NCBI RefSeq assembly: GCF_000472925.1
Contig: NZ_AXAS01000007.1
Coordinates: 47,485 to 111,484 of the forward strand
Reading direction: 5' to 3'
DNA length: 64,000 nt
DNA from: Bradyrhizobium sp. Ec3.3
Lineage (GTDB): Bacteria > Pseudomonadota > Alphaproteobacteria > Rhizobiales > Xanthobacteraceae
Under the pieces are notes generated by a model. It saw only the letters and a list, made by a program, of their open reading frames with translations, ran no database searches and was not told where the DNA came from. The translations under genes and the position numbers were made by a program. Below are positions 34,594-44,063 of the stretch, one piece after another (the stretch's first letter is position 1; each line of letters begins with the position of its first letter).

Positions 34594-35703
34594 ATGGTCG
34601 CAAATTCAACAAGCCACGAGCCAGAGGCCCTGTTGCCATCGGAGTTTCTTATAGAAGCCTCCGGTGTTCCTGCCATCGCATATTTCCGCGCGGGATCGCC
34701 GGGATCTCCCGTAATCATCGGGCTTCCAGGCGGCGGCCATATGGCAAGAATTTTTTACGGTCACCCGGGCAGCCGGGGCGAGGATTTTCTCGACCATTGG
34801 CTCAAGGAGCACGGCATGGGCTTCATCGCCCTATCCTATCCGTCCGATCATCGCGCCTTCCGGCGTCGCTTGCCTGATCTGACGGTGACTGATTGGGCAA
34901 ACGCCGCCGCGGCGATAACGCTCGAAATCATCCGAACACGAGGTTCGCGCGCTCCAATCGTGCCGATCGCTTGGAGCATGGCGGGACGGGCCTGCCGGGC
35001 ATTCCATGTTGCTGCGCGCCGTTTGGGTCTCGAGATGCCGGGGTTCATTGCACTTGCAGCGACTCCGCCAATGCCCGGTATGGTTCCAGCGGAACCGGAA
35101 GGAGTGCCACTAACGGCGGAGGGCTTCTGGAGAACCGGGAATGATGATGCAGGTTTTTCTGCCCGTAGCGCATCCTTTCTTCGCGACATCAACTGGAGAG
35201 GGAAGGAGATCATCGGCGCGGCCGCATACGCGTCGTACTATCTCGTGAACACTCCGATCCGCTTACGGGGCGAACCCAATCAGCGAACCGGACTTGAACG
35301 CAATTCTCTGCTCGACACAATCGTCGATCTGGGGACTTTTGCCTACCCCGAGTATCCCTTCACGGCCGCGATTGCGCCTACGCGCACGACCGACGCGCGG
35401 CACGCTCTTACGGATCAGGCAACATGGGGTTTCCTGAACAGCCAAAAACTGTTCTGTGAGTATTCTGCTGCAAGCTCAACGTCCGCGCTCGACGGAGTCT
35501 GGAGCGAGCTGCGAGACCTAGCGCTGCAACTCCAAACCCGACTTTGTCGTTATGTGGAGGGCGGCCATTTCTTCTTTATCGGACGCGAAGGCGCGAAGCA
35601 GAGCGCGCTACATATCGCAGACTTGTGCAAGCAGCTACAACGTTTGCAAGTGACCTTGGTACAACTTCTGTCAGCCGAATCTGCGGGCCTTCAGGCGGAA
35701 TAG
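34594..35703 (+). CDS. Alpha/beta hydrolase superfamily protein
   Basis: A 369-residue protein. A strand-turn VIIGLPGGGHMARIFYGHPG suggests the oxyanion-hole region, followed by GFIALSYPSDHRAF and a nucleophile-elbow-like VPIAWSMAGRACRAFH with Ser in A-W-S-M-A. A late HFFFIGREG could hold the catalytic His. The family is assigned with moderate confidence from the order of these elements. No signal peptide is visible, so it should act in the cytosol. It stands alone downstream of the exbD-tonB relic, with a weak ribosome site. Substrate unknown; esterase or thioesterase is possible. Confidence 0.6.
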   Translation: MVANSTSHEPEALLPSEFLIEASGVPAIAYFRAGSPGSPVIIGLPGGGHMARIFYGHPGSRGEDFLDHWLKEHGMGFIALSYPSDHRAFRRRLPDLTVTDWANAAAAITLEIIRTRGSRAPIVPIAWSMAGRACRAFHVAARRLGLEMPGFIALAATPPMPGMVPAEPEGVPLTAEGFWRTGNDDAGFSARSASFLRDINWRGKEIIGAAAYASYYLVNTPIRLRGEPNQRTGLERNSLLDTIVDLGTFAYPEYPFTAAIAPTRTTDARHALTDQATWGFLNSQKLFCEYSAASSTSALDGVWSELRDLALQLQTRLCRYVEGGHFFFIGREGAKQSALHIADLCKQLQRLQVTLVQLLSAESAGLQAE

Positions 35704-36196
35704 GAATCTGATGCACTCGTTCCCATCACGTGACGGTTCGGCTGGTCTCTCTTTATTGAGCGCCGGCGCGTGATTGTCCATTCGAGTGAGGAGGCGGCCG
35801 ACGCGGAGAAAGACCAAACTGGGGCACACTTGCATCACCTACTTTCATCCCGAATTGAGTCGCAAACGAGACTTGTTGATGAGAGCTCCCGCGAAACATG
35901 CTATGCAGCGTCCCGCCGTGGCGGCATGTTCACAGGTCCTCCGCTTGAAGGGAATGCAATTGTCCTGAGAGGGAATCCGGCGTCCTGATCAAGGTCATCC
36001 TTTACAACGCCGATGTGTGCCGCAAGACATTCAGACCCGAAGCTGGGAAACAATGAAGCCTTCCGCGATGTTTTGAGCGACGCCGAGATCGCGCCCGTGG
36101 CGAAATTTCATCCGTGAGAGCTGGAACAATCGCGCTCGAGGGACAAGCCCCTCTGAAGTCAGCCCGGCATAGATGAAGCTGCTTCCGCGCCCTGTG

Positions 36197-36830
36197 TTCT
36201 GTCCCGGAAAATTCGCCGACAAGGTTGCGCGAGTTTCTGGAGGATGGAATCGGCGGTAGCGGTCCACATGAAGGGGCGTGAATCTGCATTGTGGGTGCGG
36301 ATAAAGCGGTCGATTTTTTTTGACGAGGTCGGCGGTGGAATCGAACGATCCCCGTCGGATTGCGCGTTGGGTGATGAGTGCGAAGAAGGGTTCGACCTGG
36401 TCAAACCAGGGAGCGTAGGTTGGTGTGAAGTGAATGTGCCAACGCGGACGGCGGGCGAGCCGGGCCCTGATCTTGGGATGCTTGTGGGTGGCGTAGTTGT
36501 CGACGACGAGATGGATGTCGAGTTGCGCCGGCACATTAGCTTCGATGTGACGCAGGAAGGCGAGGAACTTCTGGTGACGATGGCGGGGTTTGCATTGAGC
36601 GATGATTGCGCCGTCGAGCACGTTGAGGCGGCGAACAGGGTGGTCGTGCCATGACGCTGGTAGTCGTGGGTGACACCTTCGATGTAGCCTAGGGTCGTTC
36701 GAGGGCCTGAATCTGGCTCTTCTCATTGACGCAAAGCACTACGGCCTTGTCAGGCGGATTGAGATAGAGCCCGACCACGTCGCGCAGCTTCTCGACAAAT
36801 ACTTTTCCAGTTGAAATAGGTCGCCTGGCC
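36197..36830 (-). pseudogene. IS630-family transposase remnant
   Basis: Minus-strand fragments in several frames: [36 protein letters not shown], then LNVLDGAIIAQCKPRHRHQK, LDIHLVVDNYATHKHPKIRA, HIHFTPTYAPWFDQVEPFFA and DRFIRTHNADSRPFMWTATA. This is the DDE core of IS630 transposases. Small deletions (after QALER) and frameshifts inactivate it. It abuts an ISNCY remnant at about 36830, so it probably inserted into that element. Terminal repeats were not identified. The 280 bp before it (35704-35985) hold nothing recognisable. Confidence 0.85.
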
Positions 36831-36834
36831 GATC

Positions 36835-37745
36835 CCGGGTTTGCGCGGAGCGGCGCCGTATTGGTCGACGTGCCGTTCGAGCATCGGGAGAAAGCGCTCG
36901 GCGTCGGCCGGTTTTCGCTCTCGACAACGACATCTAGAATCAAGCCGGTTCGTCCGGTGGTGATTATGGCCCTACTGAACTTTACGGCCGCCCTTGACGA
37001 TGATGTCATAACAGGCGCACCAGCTTCCCGCCGACCGGCGCGCCTCACCGGCAAAACGCGGCGCTCGGCTTGGGTCGATCAGGCGTGCAACCAGCGGCAT
37101 ACAATTCTCGACCTCGCCGCAAGGCGATCGCCTCGATCGTCATGCAGTGGACCAGATGTTGCAGTGCTTGTTGAAGTGCGGCGACGGTGGCGCGGGTTGC
37201 CGCGATCAAGTCCCGATAGAGTGTGGCCCTGTTTCTCACCGCGGCAGTGCTGGATCGTCTGAGCGCGCTTCTTGGCCAGGTGCGATGATTGCGCCAGACG
37301 ATCTGCGCGGCGCCGGGCAGTTTGCCCGTCTGCTTCAAAAGCCGCACCATCACCCGCACCGCATCCCACAACAGCGAACTATCGGACGGCGCATGCATCA
37401 GCGCTGCGGTCACCGTACTGTTGATCCGCGCCACAGTTCCGTCTTCAAACTTCTCCTGGCGTGCGTAGCTGATTAGCGTTCGGTTGATCGCCTCCAAGGT
37501 CTCCGCACGGATCGCACTAATCGTCTTGTGGAGCACCGTCTGCTTCGCAACCAGCCGAGCGGCAGCCGGAAAAAGGTGATAAACGACGCGGACTCCTCCA
37601 ATATGAAACGCCAGCTCCACGTAAGACAATTGCCGATATTGTGTCAGCAGCGGGCAGTGCGCCACGGCTTCCGCCGACAGGCCATCGCGGCCCGTTGGTC
37701 GAACCTCGCAGCAACGCAGATCATTCATCACCAACCCGAGCAACT
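36835..37745 (-). pseudogene. ISNCY-family transposase remnant
   Basis: A minus-strand frame from 37743 reads YRQLSYVELAFHIGGVRVVY, QTVLHKTISAIRAETLEAIN, RTLISYARQEKFEDGTVARI and TVTAALMHAPSDSSLLWDAV, typical of ISNCY transposases. It loses frame and continues as [11 protein letters not shown] and [19 protein letters not shown] at about 36850-36950, where the IS630 remnant cuts in. Both ends of the normal protein (about 440 residues) are missing. Confidence 0.85.
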
Positions 37746-37820
37746 CGCGATGTTGATTGCTCCTACCCGAAACCGCCCAGTTTCACTTCACGCGCGAACA
37801 TTCCGCTTCGCTAAGTGATT

Positions 37821-38597
37821 TCAGAATCTTAACCGTTTATGGACGGCGACTCTTCCATGAGTTTGATTCAACCAAAAGTAGTTCATCCTAGAAAGTTTAG
37901 TTACGGCCGAGACGGGTAGAGAGCGTAGAATTGATTTTCGCAATCGCCAACCCAAATCGCCGATCTCCTCAATCCCGTTGGGTGCGATCCGGGTCTTCTG
38001 AACTCCATGCGGCAGTAGATCAGCGATATCCCTCTTTGCGTACAGTATCGTATTGAACCGATACCAGGGCTCCACTGCTTTGTTGTCTTTGAGCGCAAGG
38101 CGAATGACATCGTAAGCCTCGTAGTCAAGGGAGCCGAACCGTTCTTGCCAGAACACAAGGGGGCGCTCGTTGATATGGTTTTCCCCACCCTGCCCAGGTG
38201 TGGCCGCCGAAAACGCAACCAAGTCGCCATGCGCAGTGAGGCTAGATATGAAAGTGTCGGAACACAATGGATCGAGGTGCTCAGCAACCTCGAAACTTGT
38301 CACCAAGTCAAACTTGTCGCCAACGCGAAATGGAGTTGATAGATTCACAGGTAAGAACTCTTCTCGTGGAATGTGAAGCGATTCAACCCGAACGTAGGGC
38401 CCGTCTACGCCCTTTGCCGTTTTGACGCCGGCAGCCTTCCACTCGCGAAGCCACGCACCACGTCCGCAACCAACGTCGAGGACAGAAGAAGGTTGCAATA
38501 GCGGCACAACGAGCCTTACGAGTTCCTTCGCGGATGAAATTGCACCGCGCTCAGTGTATTCAAAAAAGTCCTCTGAATAGGAATGCAGCTCACTCAT
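37821..38597 (-). CDS. Class I SAM-dependent methyltransferase
   Basis: A 258-residue protein with SAM motif I VLDVGCGRGAWLREW (residues about 40-54), a second acidic loop KGVDGPYVR and the FDLVTSFEVAEHLDPLCS segment (motif II and post-II). Such proteins in rhizobia often methylate sugars of surface glycans or Nod factors, but the acceptor is unknown. It lies between IS remnants with no operon partner. The frame is intact and full-length. Confidence 0.8.
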   Translation of the reverse strand: MSELHSYSEDFFEYTERGAISSAKELVRLVVPLLQPSSVLDVGCGRGAWLREWKAAGVKTAKGVDGPYVRVESLHIPREEFLPVNLSTPFRVGDKFDLVTSFEVAEHLDPLCSDTFISSLTAHGDLVAFSAATPGQGGENHINERPLVFWQERFGSLDYEAYDVIRLALKDNKAVEPWYRFNTILYAKRDIADLLPHGVQKTRIAPNGIEEIGDLGWRLRKSILRSLPVSAVTKLSRMNYFWLNQTHGRVAVHKRLRF

Positions 38598-39889
38598 CTC
38601 TCAGCGCTTCGTTTGACCTGATCAGCGATAGAAAGGGGGCTGAGATAAATGCAGTCAATTTCCTCCGGCGGCTGCGTCTTGGCACCTTAGCGGACTTGGC
38701 TTGCGGAGTCGCGCGCCCTCCGTAACAAGCATTCTCAGCCGGCAGGGCCGCATGTCGTGCATTTTGTGAAACAATAGATCTGCCGGAACCACGCGGAAGT
38801 TGACCTCTTCCGGCCTTATCGCGACGGCATCTTCGACCACCGAAAGCGCGCTCGCCCAATCGTCGACGTTCATCGCCTGCACAAGTTCGGCGAAGGTCGG
38901 CTCGGTCAGTGTGCGTTCGCGCGCTACGTGTTGTTTTTCGGTCATCCGCTTCGTTTCCGCGGCTTTAGCTTCATCGTTGGTGCGCCAGATGCCTTTGAGA
39001 ACTTCGACAATATTTCATCTGTGAACTTGTTTCGGAAAATCCTGCGTCACTCAACCGATGGATACCAGGTGCGAGCATCGCACGGAATCAACAAACTTCA
39101 ATCGGCAGCCAAGCGGGCACATGCGCAGCCGATCCGCAAAAATGAGGCGCTTGACGACATCGGGGCGAACTCGAGAGTCTGTACAAATCTTGCGGGCAGC
39201 TCGCTCGTCCCCCTAGTCCAAATGAATTAAACCACGGCGAGGTGGCTTGGCAGCTACCAAGTCAGGTAGGGTTACAGCGCATAAGGGCGTTGTGGTCGCA
39301 GCACGGTCCAGTGGCAGTAGCGACTAAGTAGGTGGCGGCCCGAATTCGTGGCGACCTGCACGGTCCATGGGGCTGTACCGATCCGGCACAGACTCGCAGC
39401 TATTCTCAGGAGATTAGAGAAGGGAACTCACAACGTTTGAGGGACATAGCTTGAGCCCTTCATGATTGCGTTTTGCGGAGCGACTTCTGGAGATTGCTCG
39501 AATTGATCTTTTACCTGGCCGATGGGATTGTGGAGAGGTCGTTAGTCGGGCCGTAGTGTGCCCGACTAAGAAGAAATGCCCTCTGACACACACATCGTTG
39601 ACGGCGCATCGGCTGGCTATGGAGGGTCTGCAGAAACGTGTTCCACCGAGCGTGTGATAGTATCGGTGGGATGCATACGCGAGGTTATGGCCTGAATCGT
39701 GATGCTTCCCCATAACGCCGCATTGTTCATGCGCGGCGCGCGTCACTCGTACCATCCGGCGTGATGCGGGCGCAGATCGGATAGATAATGTGACGAATCG
39801 AACGTCGCCATCGCCTCGACTGCTTTCGCCAAGGTCGGTTAGATCGTTTGAACGCGTCTCGCCGCGCGCCGCGATTGGAGTACCCCGTA
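38598..39889. other. Region of decayed sequence, no intact gene
   Basis: About 1.3 kb. On the minus strand 38655-38945 reads FAELVQAMNVDDWASALSVV then EDAVAIRPEEVNFRVVPADL, resembling a TPR or thioredoxin-like amino terminus, then loses similarity; it may be a gene stub. Sequence at 39414-39660 contains a 63-residue frame of unclear origin. No promoter or RNA gene was recognised. Confidence 0.45.
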
Positions 39890-40645
39890 AATAGTGGTCA
39901 TAGCAGTCATGCGAGTACAGTGGTGTGCACCTTGCGGACGAAATGGACGAAGTTACGGTCAAAGGCCTGCAAAAGATCAAAGTCAAGGACGACAAAAGGC
40001 TATCCGGATGAAGCGCGTCTCGAAATTCGTTTGCGTAAGCCTCGAATTCTGCCGCCGATCGCCAAACAGACGGAATACCCCGCACTCACTCTGACAGTGA
40101 TTCATGCTGAAGAGGGAGAACGCCGAAGCGGCGAAAGAAGATCGAGTGGAAGCTCCTCACCGATCTCCCAATCCAATCGCGCGAGGACGCCATCGAGAAG
40201 ATCGAATGGTACGCGTTGAGGAAGATCGAAGTGTTCCATAAAATCCTTAAATCGGGCTGTAAAGCTGAGGCATCGAAATTGCGAACCGCTGAACGTGGTT
40301 GATCTGATCGCGTTTTTTGCATTGTGAGTTGACGGGGCTTCTCGTTGACCATGCTCAGTCGTTCCTCGCCGAATGCCGTACCGCAAACGCCGTTGACAGA
40401 TCCCGAAATCAAGCTTCTTGATCATTTGGTGAAACACAGGAATGGCGCGATCACTCTCGACGAAACACGCTCTCGCACTATGTCGTCAAGATCGCGCGAA
40501 CCAGAGGAGCACTTGACCCGAGCCGACGATCCGCCTCCAGGTAATATCGTGATCTGGCGCGGGCTATCGTGGCTAACCGACATCGAACTGAGAGCCGCAA
40601 TAGCTGCCAAAATTATGGGTAATTGGAAGGTCGGCCGCCCCACGT
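39890..40645 (+). pseudogene. IS4-family transposase remnant, copy A
   Basis: The DNA follows copy B (42380-43102) almost base by base with several indels: DEVTVKGLQKIKVKDDK, then ARLEIRLRKPRILPPIAKQT, SPISQSNRARTPSRR-frame shift, SRSSPNAVPQTPLTDPEIKL and EHLTRADDPPPGNIVIWRGL. Frames change at least four times. The amino-terminal half is absent. It is in the same orientation as copy B. Confidence 0.85.
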
Positions 40646-41076
40646 AGCGATGACGGTTGATTGTCGGAGAATTGTCTTGGTGATTTTTCGCCGCACTGGA
40701 TCGCGTGAAGAAGAAACGGGATCGTCGGGGAAACGTTTGCGTGGGGGGGAGGCGGTGGCCAGTCTCTTGCGTCATCTTTGGATGCAAACAGTTCGCAGTC
40801 CAGTCAGCTACCAACTCCAGTAGTTGATTCAGATGACAGAAGCATGTCACCCATTCCTCATGAACGTCAGCTGGTCAAACGCACTAGTGCGGAGTGGATG
40901 CACCGAGTTGTGCCTCCCGTACCCGGTCCTCCCTAACATGGTCGAGCGTCGAAGAACTCTCCGTAGGGCTGCCTCAACGGATGTACGCAGCACCTAGGGG
41001 ATAGTCGGAGCGATCCTCGACACGCATCAAAAGCCAGTTCCGAGCGCGCAGCTAGCGAATGGAGAGGTGGAAAGTG
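40646..41076. other. Intergenic region before the methyltransferase
   Basis: No gene seen. The last bases carry the ribosome site GAGAGGTGGA used for the ATG at 41077. A promoter for the methyltransferase probably lies in 40850-41050. Confidence 0.5.
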
Positions 41077-41913
41077 ATGACGAACATTGAACGGTTTCGC
41101 GAAAAAAGAGAATATTTTGGCCTTGTTGCAGAAATATATGACCGGTCACGACCGAGATATCATGACAACGCGATAACGCACCTAGTAGACCGCGCAGCCA
41201 AGGGCGGATCGCGGTCGACAGGGGAGTCATGTCGCATTGCAGATGTCGGCTGCGGCACGGGAATATTTACGAGGCAGATCGCGAAGCTTGTCGGTCCGCT
41301 TGGAGATGTCATCGGGATCGAGCCGACCACACCGTTGCGCGTTGTGGCGGAAGCAGCGTCGGACGACCCAGGCAACGTTCGTTATATGGATGGAGTGGCG
41401 GAAGAGTTGCCGCTAGGCGATGCGACTTGCGACCTAGTCACCACCGCCACATCTGCCAATTGGTTCAATAGGATGCTATTTTACGGCGAAGCAAAGCGAG
41501 TATTGAAGCCAGATGGAGTTCTTGGGCTCCTTATGAACAAGCGAAGGTATATTGGAAACGAGTTTCTTTCGTCGTACGAGACGTTCCTCGAATCGATTTT
41601 GCCTATATATACGCGTGGCACCCATGGCAACGCGAATGGTGGCTTCACCCCCGTGAACTATGCGGAAGAACTTGAAACTCGTCAGGATGTGCATTTCGTC
41701 GAATTCATGTCCTGGACATGGGAGAGTGCATTATCGGGGGACCAATTTGTGGAATTGGCTCTGACTAATACTGTCGTGCAGCGGGCAATCGAGCGACACG
41801 GCGAGGAGAGCGTCCTAAACGAGCTTCGAAATGTTATCAGAGCCCACTTGGGCATTGATGGGTTGCTCACCATCCCTTTCGTCACTGAATTGACGGTCGC
41901 ATCATTCCAGTAA
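41077..41913 (+). CDS. Class I SAM-dependent methyltransferase
   Basis: A 278-residue protein with motif I RIADVGCGTGIFTRQIAKLV, acidic GDVIGIEPTTPLRVVAE, and the YMDGVAEELPLGDATCDLVT segment leading to VLKPDGVLGLLMNKRRY. This is the ubiE/COQ5-like methyltransferase_11 group. Start at 41077 is chosen because GAGGTGGA lies 6-13 nt upstream; ATG 41059 has none. It is flanked by two IS4 remnants in direct orientation (39890-40645 and 42060-43102), which may have carried it in. Acceptor unknown. Confidence 0.8.
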   Translation: MTNIERFREKREYFGLVAEIYDRSRPRYHDNAITHLVDRAAKGGSRSTGESCRIADVGCGTGIFTRQIAKLVGPLGDVIGIEPTTPLRVVAEAASDDPGNVRYMDGVAEELPLGDATCDLVTTATSANWFNRMLFYGEAKRVLKPDGVLGLLMNKRRYIGNEFLSSYETFLESILPIYTRGTHGNANGGFTPVNYAEELETRQDVHFVEFMSWTWESALSGDQFVELALTNTVVQRAIERHGEESVLNELRNVIRAHLGIDGLLTIPFVTELTVASFQ

Positions 41914-42059
41914 GGTAACCGGTGCTTTTCTCTTTCAATTGCCCACAGTTGACGGCCGATTTAGACGACGCTCCCGGGACAAAATCTTGAATCTGCAGAA
42001 TCTGATGTGATTCCTTGTTGAGCACTTGATTCGGAAGCGCGGGGTGCTCGATGGGCTTG

Positions 42060-43102
42060 GTATTGAAGGAGCGCGCGAAGGCGCGTGCTCCGCGATCGAG
42101 GACCGGTATCGAGACGTGGATTGATCGGGAAGTTGCGGGATGCGAGTTTAAGGATGAGCGGCTTGGCCGCCGCTGAAGCGAAAGATCAATCCGACACGTG
42201 TTCCGATCGAGCAGAAGGAGAGCATCCGCTGGCTGGAGAATTTACGGCAATCGACCGACCTTCTCGCGGCCCCTGGACGATGTGTTCATATCGGTGACCG
42301 CGAGAGCGACATCTATGAGCTGTTTTGCCTCGCCGAGGAGGTTGGAACGCATTTCCTGGTGCGAACCTGTGTTGATCGGCTTGCTGGAGACGGCAATCAT
42401 ACAATTGCCGACGAAATGGACGAGGTTACGGTCAAAGGCCTACATCGGATCGAGGTCAAGGACGACAAAGGCGATCCGGATGAAGCGCTTCTCGAAATTC
42501 GTTTCCGCAAGCTTCGAATTCTGCCGCCGATCGGCAAGCAGAAGAAATATCCCGCACTCACTCTAACCGTGATCCATGCTCAAGAGCGGGGAACGCCGAA
42601 GCGGAGAACGAAGATCGAGTGGAAGCTCCTCACGGATCTCCCGGTCCAATCGCGCAAGGACGCTATTGAGAAGCTCGGATGGTACGCGTTGAGGTGGAAG
42701 ATCGAAGTCTTCCATAAGATCCTCAAATCGGGCTGCAAGGCGGAGGAGTCGAAATTGCGAACCGCTGAGCGTCTGGTCAATCTGATCGCGGTATTTTGCA
42801 TTGTGAGTTGGCGCGTCTTCTGGATGACGATGCTCAATCGTTCCTCGCCGAATGCCCTACCGCAGACGGCGCTGACAGATCCCGAAATCAGGCTTCTTGA
42901 TCACTTGGTGAAAGACAGAGGTGGCGATCACTCTCGACGAAGCACGCTCTCGCGCTATGTCGTCAAGATCGCGCGGCTTGGAGGGTACTTAGCGCGTGCC
43001 AGCGATCCGCCTCCAGGAAATACCGTGATCTGGCGCGGGCTATCGCGGTTAACCGACATCGAGCTGGGCGCCACGATCGGCCCCAAAATTGTGGGTAATT
43101 GA
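42060..43102 (+). pseudogene. IS4-family transposase remnant, copy B (internal deletion)
   Basis: The start is readable as TWIDREVAGCEFKDERLGRR near 42110-42173; the gene then jumps to VPIEQKESIRWLENLRQSTD (about 42198) through an internal deletion. From there one frame runs to 43102: GDRESDIYELFCLAEEVGTH, VTVKGLHRIEVKDDKGDPDE, AIEKLGWYALRWKIEVFHKI and a final SRLTDIELGATIGPKIVGN. The DDE region is partly present; the element is defective. Confidence 0.85.
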
Positions 43103-43740
43103 AAGTGCTTTTCTCCCACATTGTCGCATACCAGGATCTGTCATCGGTTGCCCATGGACAAACGCCAGCGGCTCGGACAGCTGGTCGCGCTGATCCAGGA
43201 AAGTCTGGCGGTGGCGCACAAGACCGGCACCTTGGGTTGTGGTCGATACGACGGTGCGGCCCAAGGAAGCTGCGCATCCGACCGACGCAGGGTTGATGCA
43301 TCGGGCTACACCGGGTCTATGCGTTGCGCGCGCTGGAGGACGAGTGCATCGGCAAGGGGAGATCCCGCGCGCCGTACGAGTTCGCCTGCAAGGTTAGTAT
43401 CGCTAACCCCCGTGACATCGCCGAAGGGCGGACAGTTCGTGCTCCCAGAATCTGGATCTCCGGTCAGGTCTGCCGTGTCACGGCTCCATCCGCTGCGAGA
43501 TAAGCGTAGCACATTGTCGAACCAGTCATCGGCCACCTCAAGGCCGGGGGCACCGCATGGATCGCAACAATCTCAAAGGCCGCGCAGTGGCAATGGTTCG
43601 GTTCGCCGTGCAGCCACCGCAAGAAAGCGCCCATCAAGTGCTCGGTGTCGAGCCGGTCGGTTTTGGCCCGTCGGTGCTCGCGTGGCGCCGCGACGCTCGT
43701 AGAGTTGAGCTAAGGAGGACTGTTTTTAACGCGGTTCGAG
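43103..43740 (+). pseudogene. IS5/IS1182-type transposase remnant
   Basis: Fragments in changing frames match the C-terminal half of an IS5-group transposase: VVVDTTVRPKEAAHPTDAGL (about 43230), RVYALRALEDECIGKGRSRA then PYEFACKVSIANPRDIA (43317-43420), and EPVIGHLKAGGTAWIATISK at about 43520-43580. Several frameshifts and stops; inactive. Confidence 0.8.
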
Positions 43741-44063
43741 CGGCGCTTGCCAGCGCTCTTGATGTCGCGAAAGGGCGCAAGCGCATCCGCAGTTTGGCTA
43801 CAATGCTTTCCTCCAACTGCTCGACAGTTTTTAGATGCTGTGAGAGCAGAAAGCGATGTTGTTCGCGGATCCGGCTCGTGAGCGCCGCGCGGCCGGCAGC
43901 GGAGCCGCTCCTGGTCGAACGCTTTTTGAGCGTCCGTCTCGCCCGCGATCAGCGCTTTCCCCCTAAGATCGATGCAAATAAATGCACCGTTCGACGAACC
44001 ACCAATGCGTTTTGATCTTCGCCTCTGCCGCAAATGCGGCGCGATACAAAGCTAGGGACTCCG
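43741..44063. other. Short region downstream of the asparagine-synthetase gene, no gene seen
   Basis: About 320 bp between the IS5-type remnant and the asnB-like stop codon. Short frames only; nothing recognised. Confidence 0.45.
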
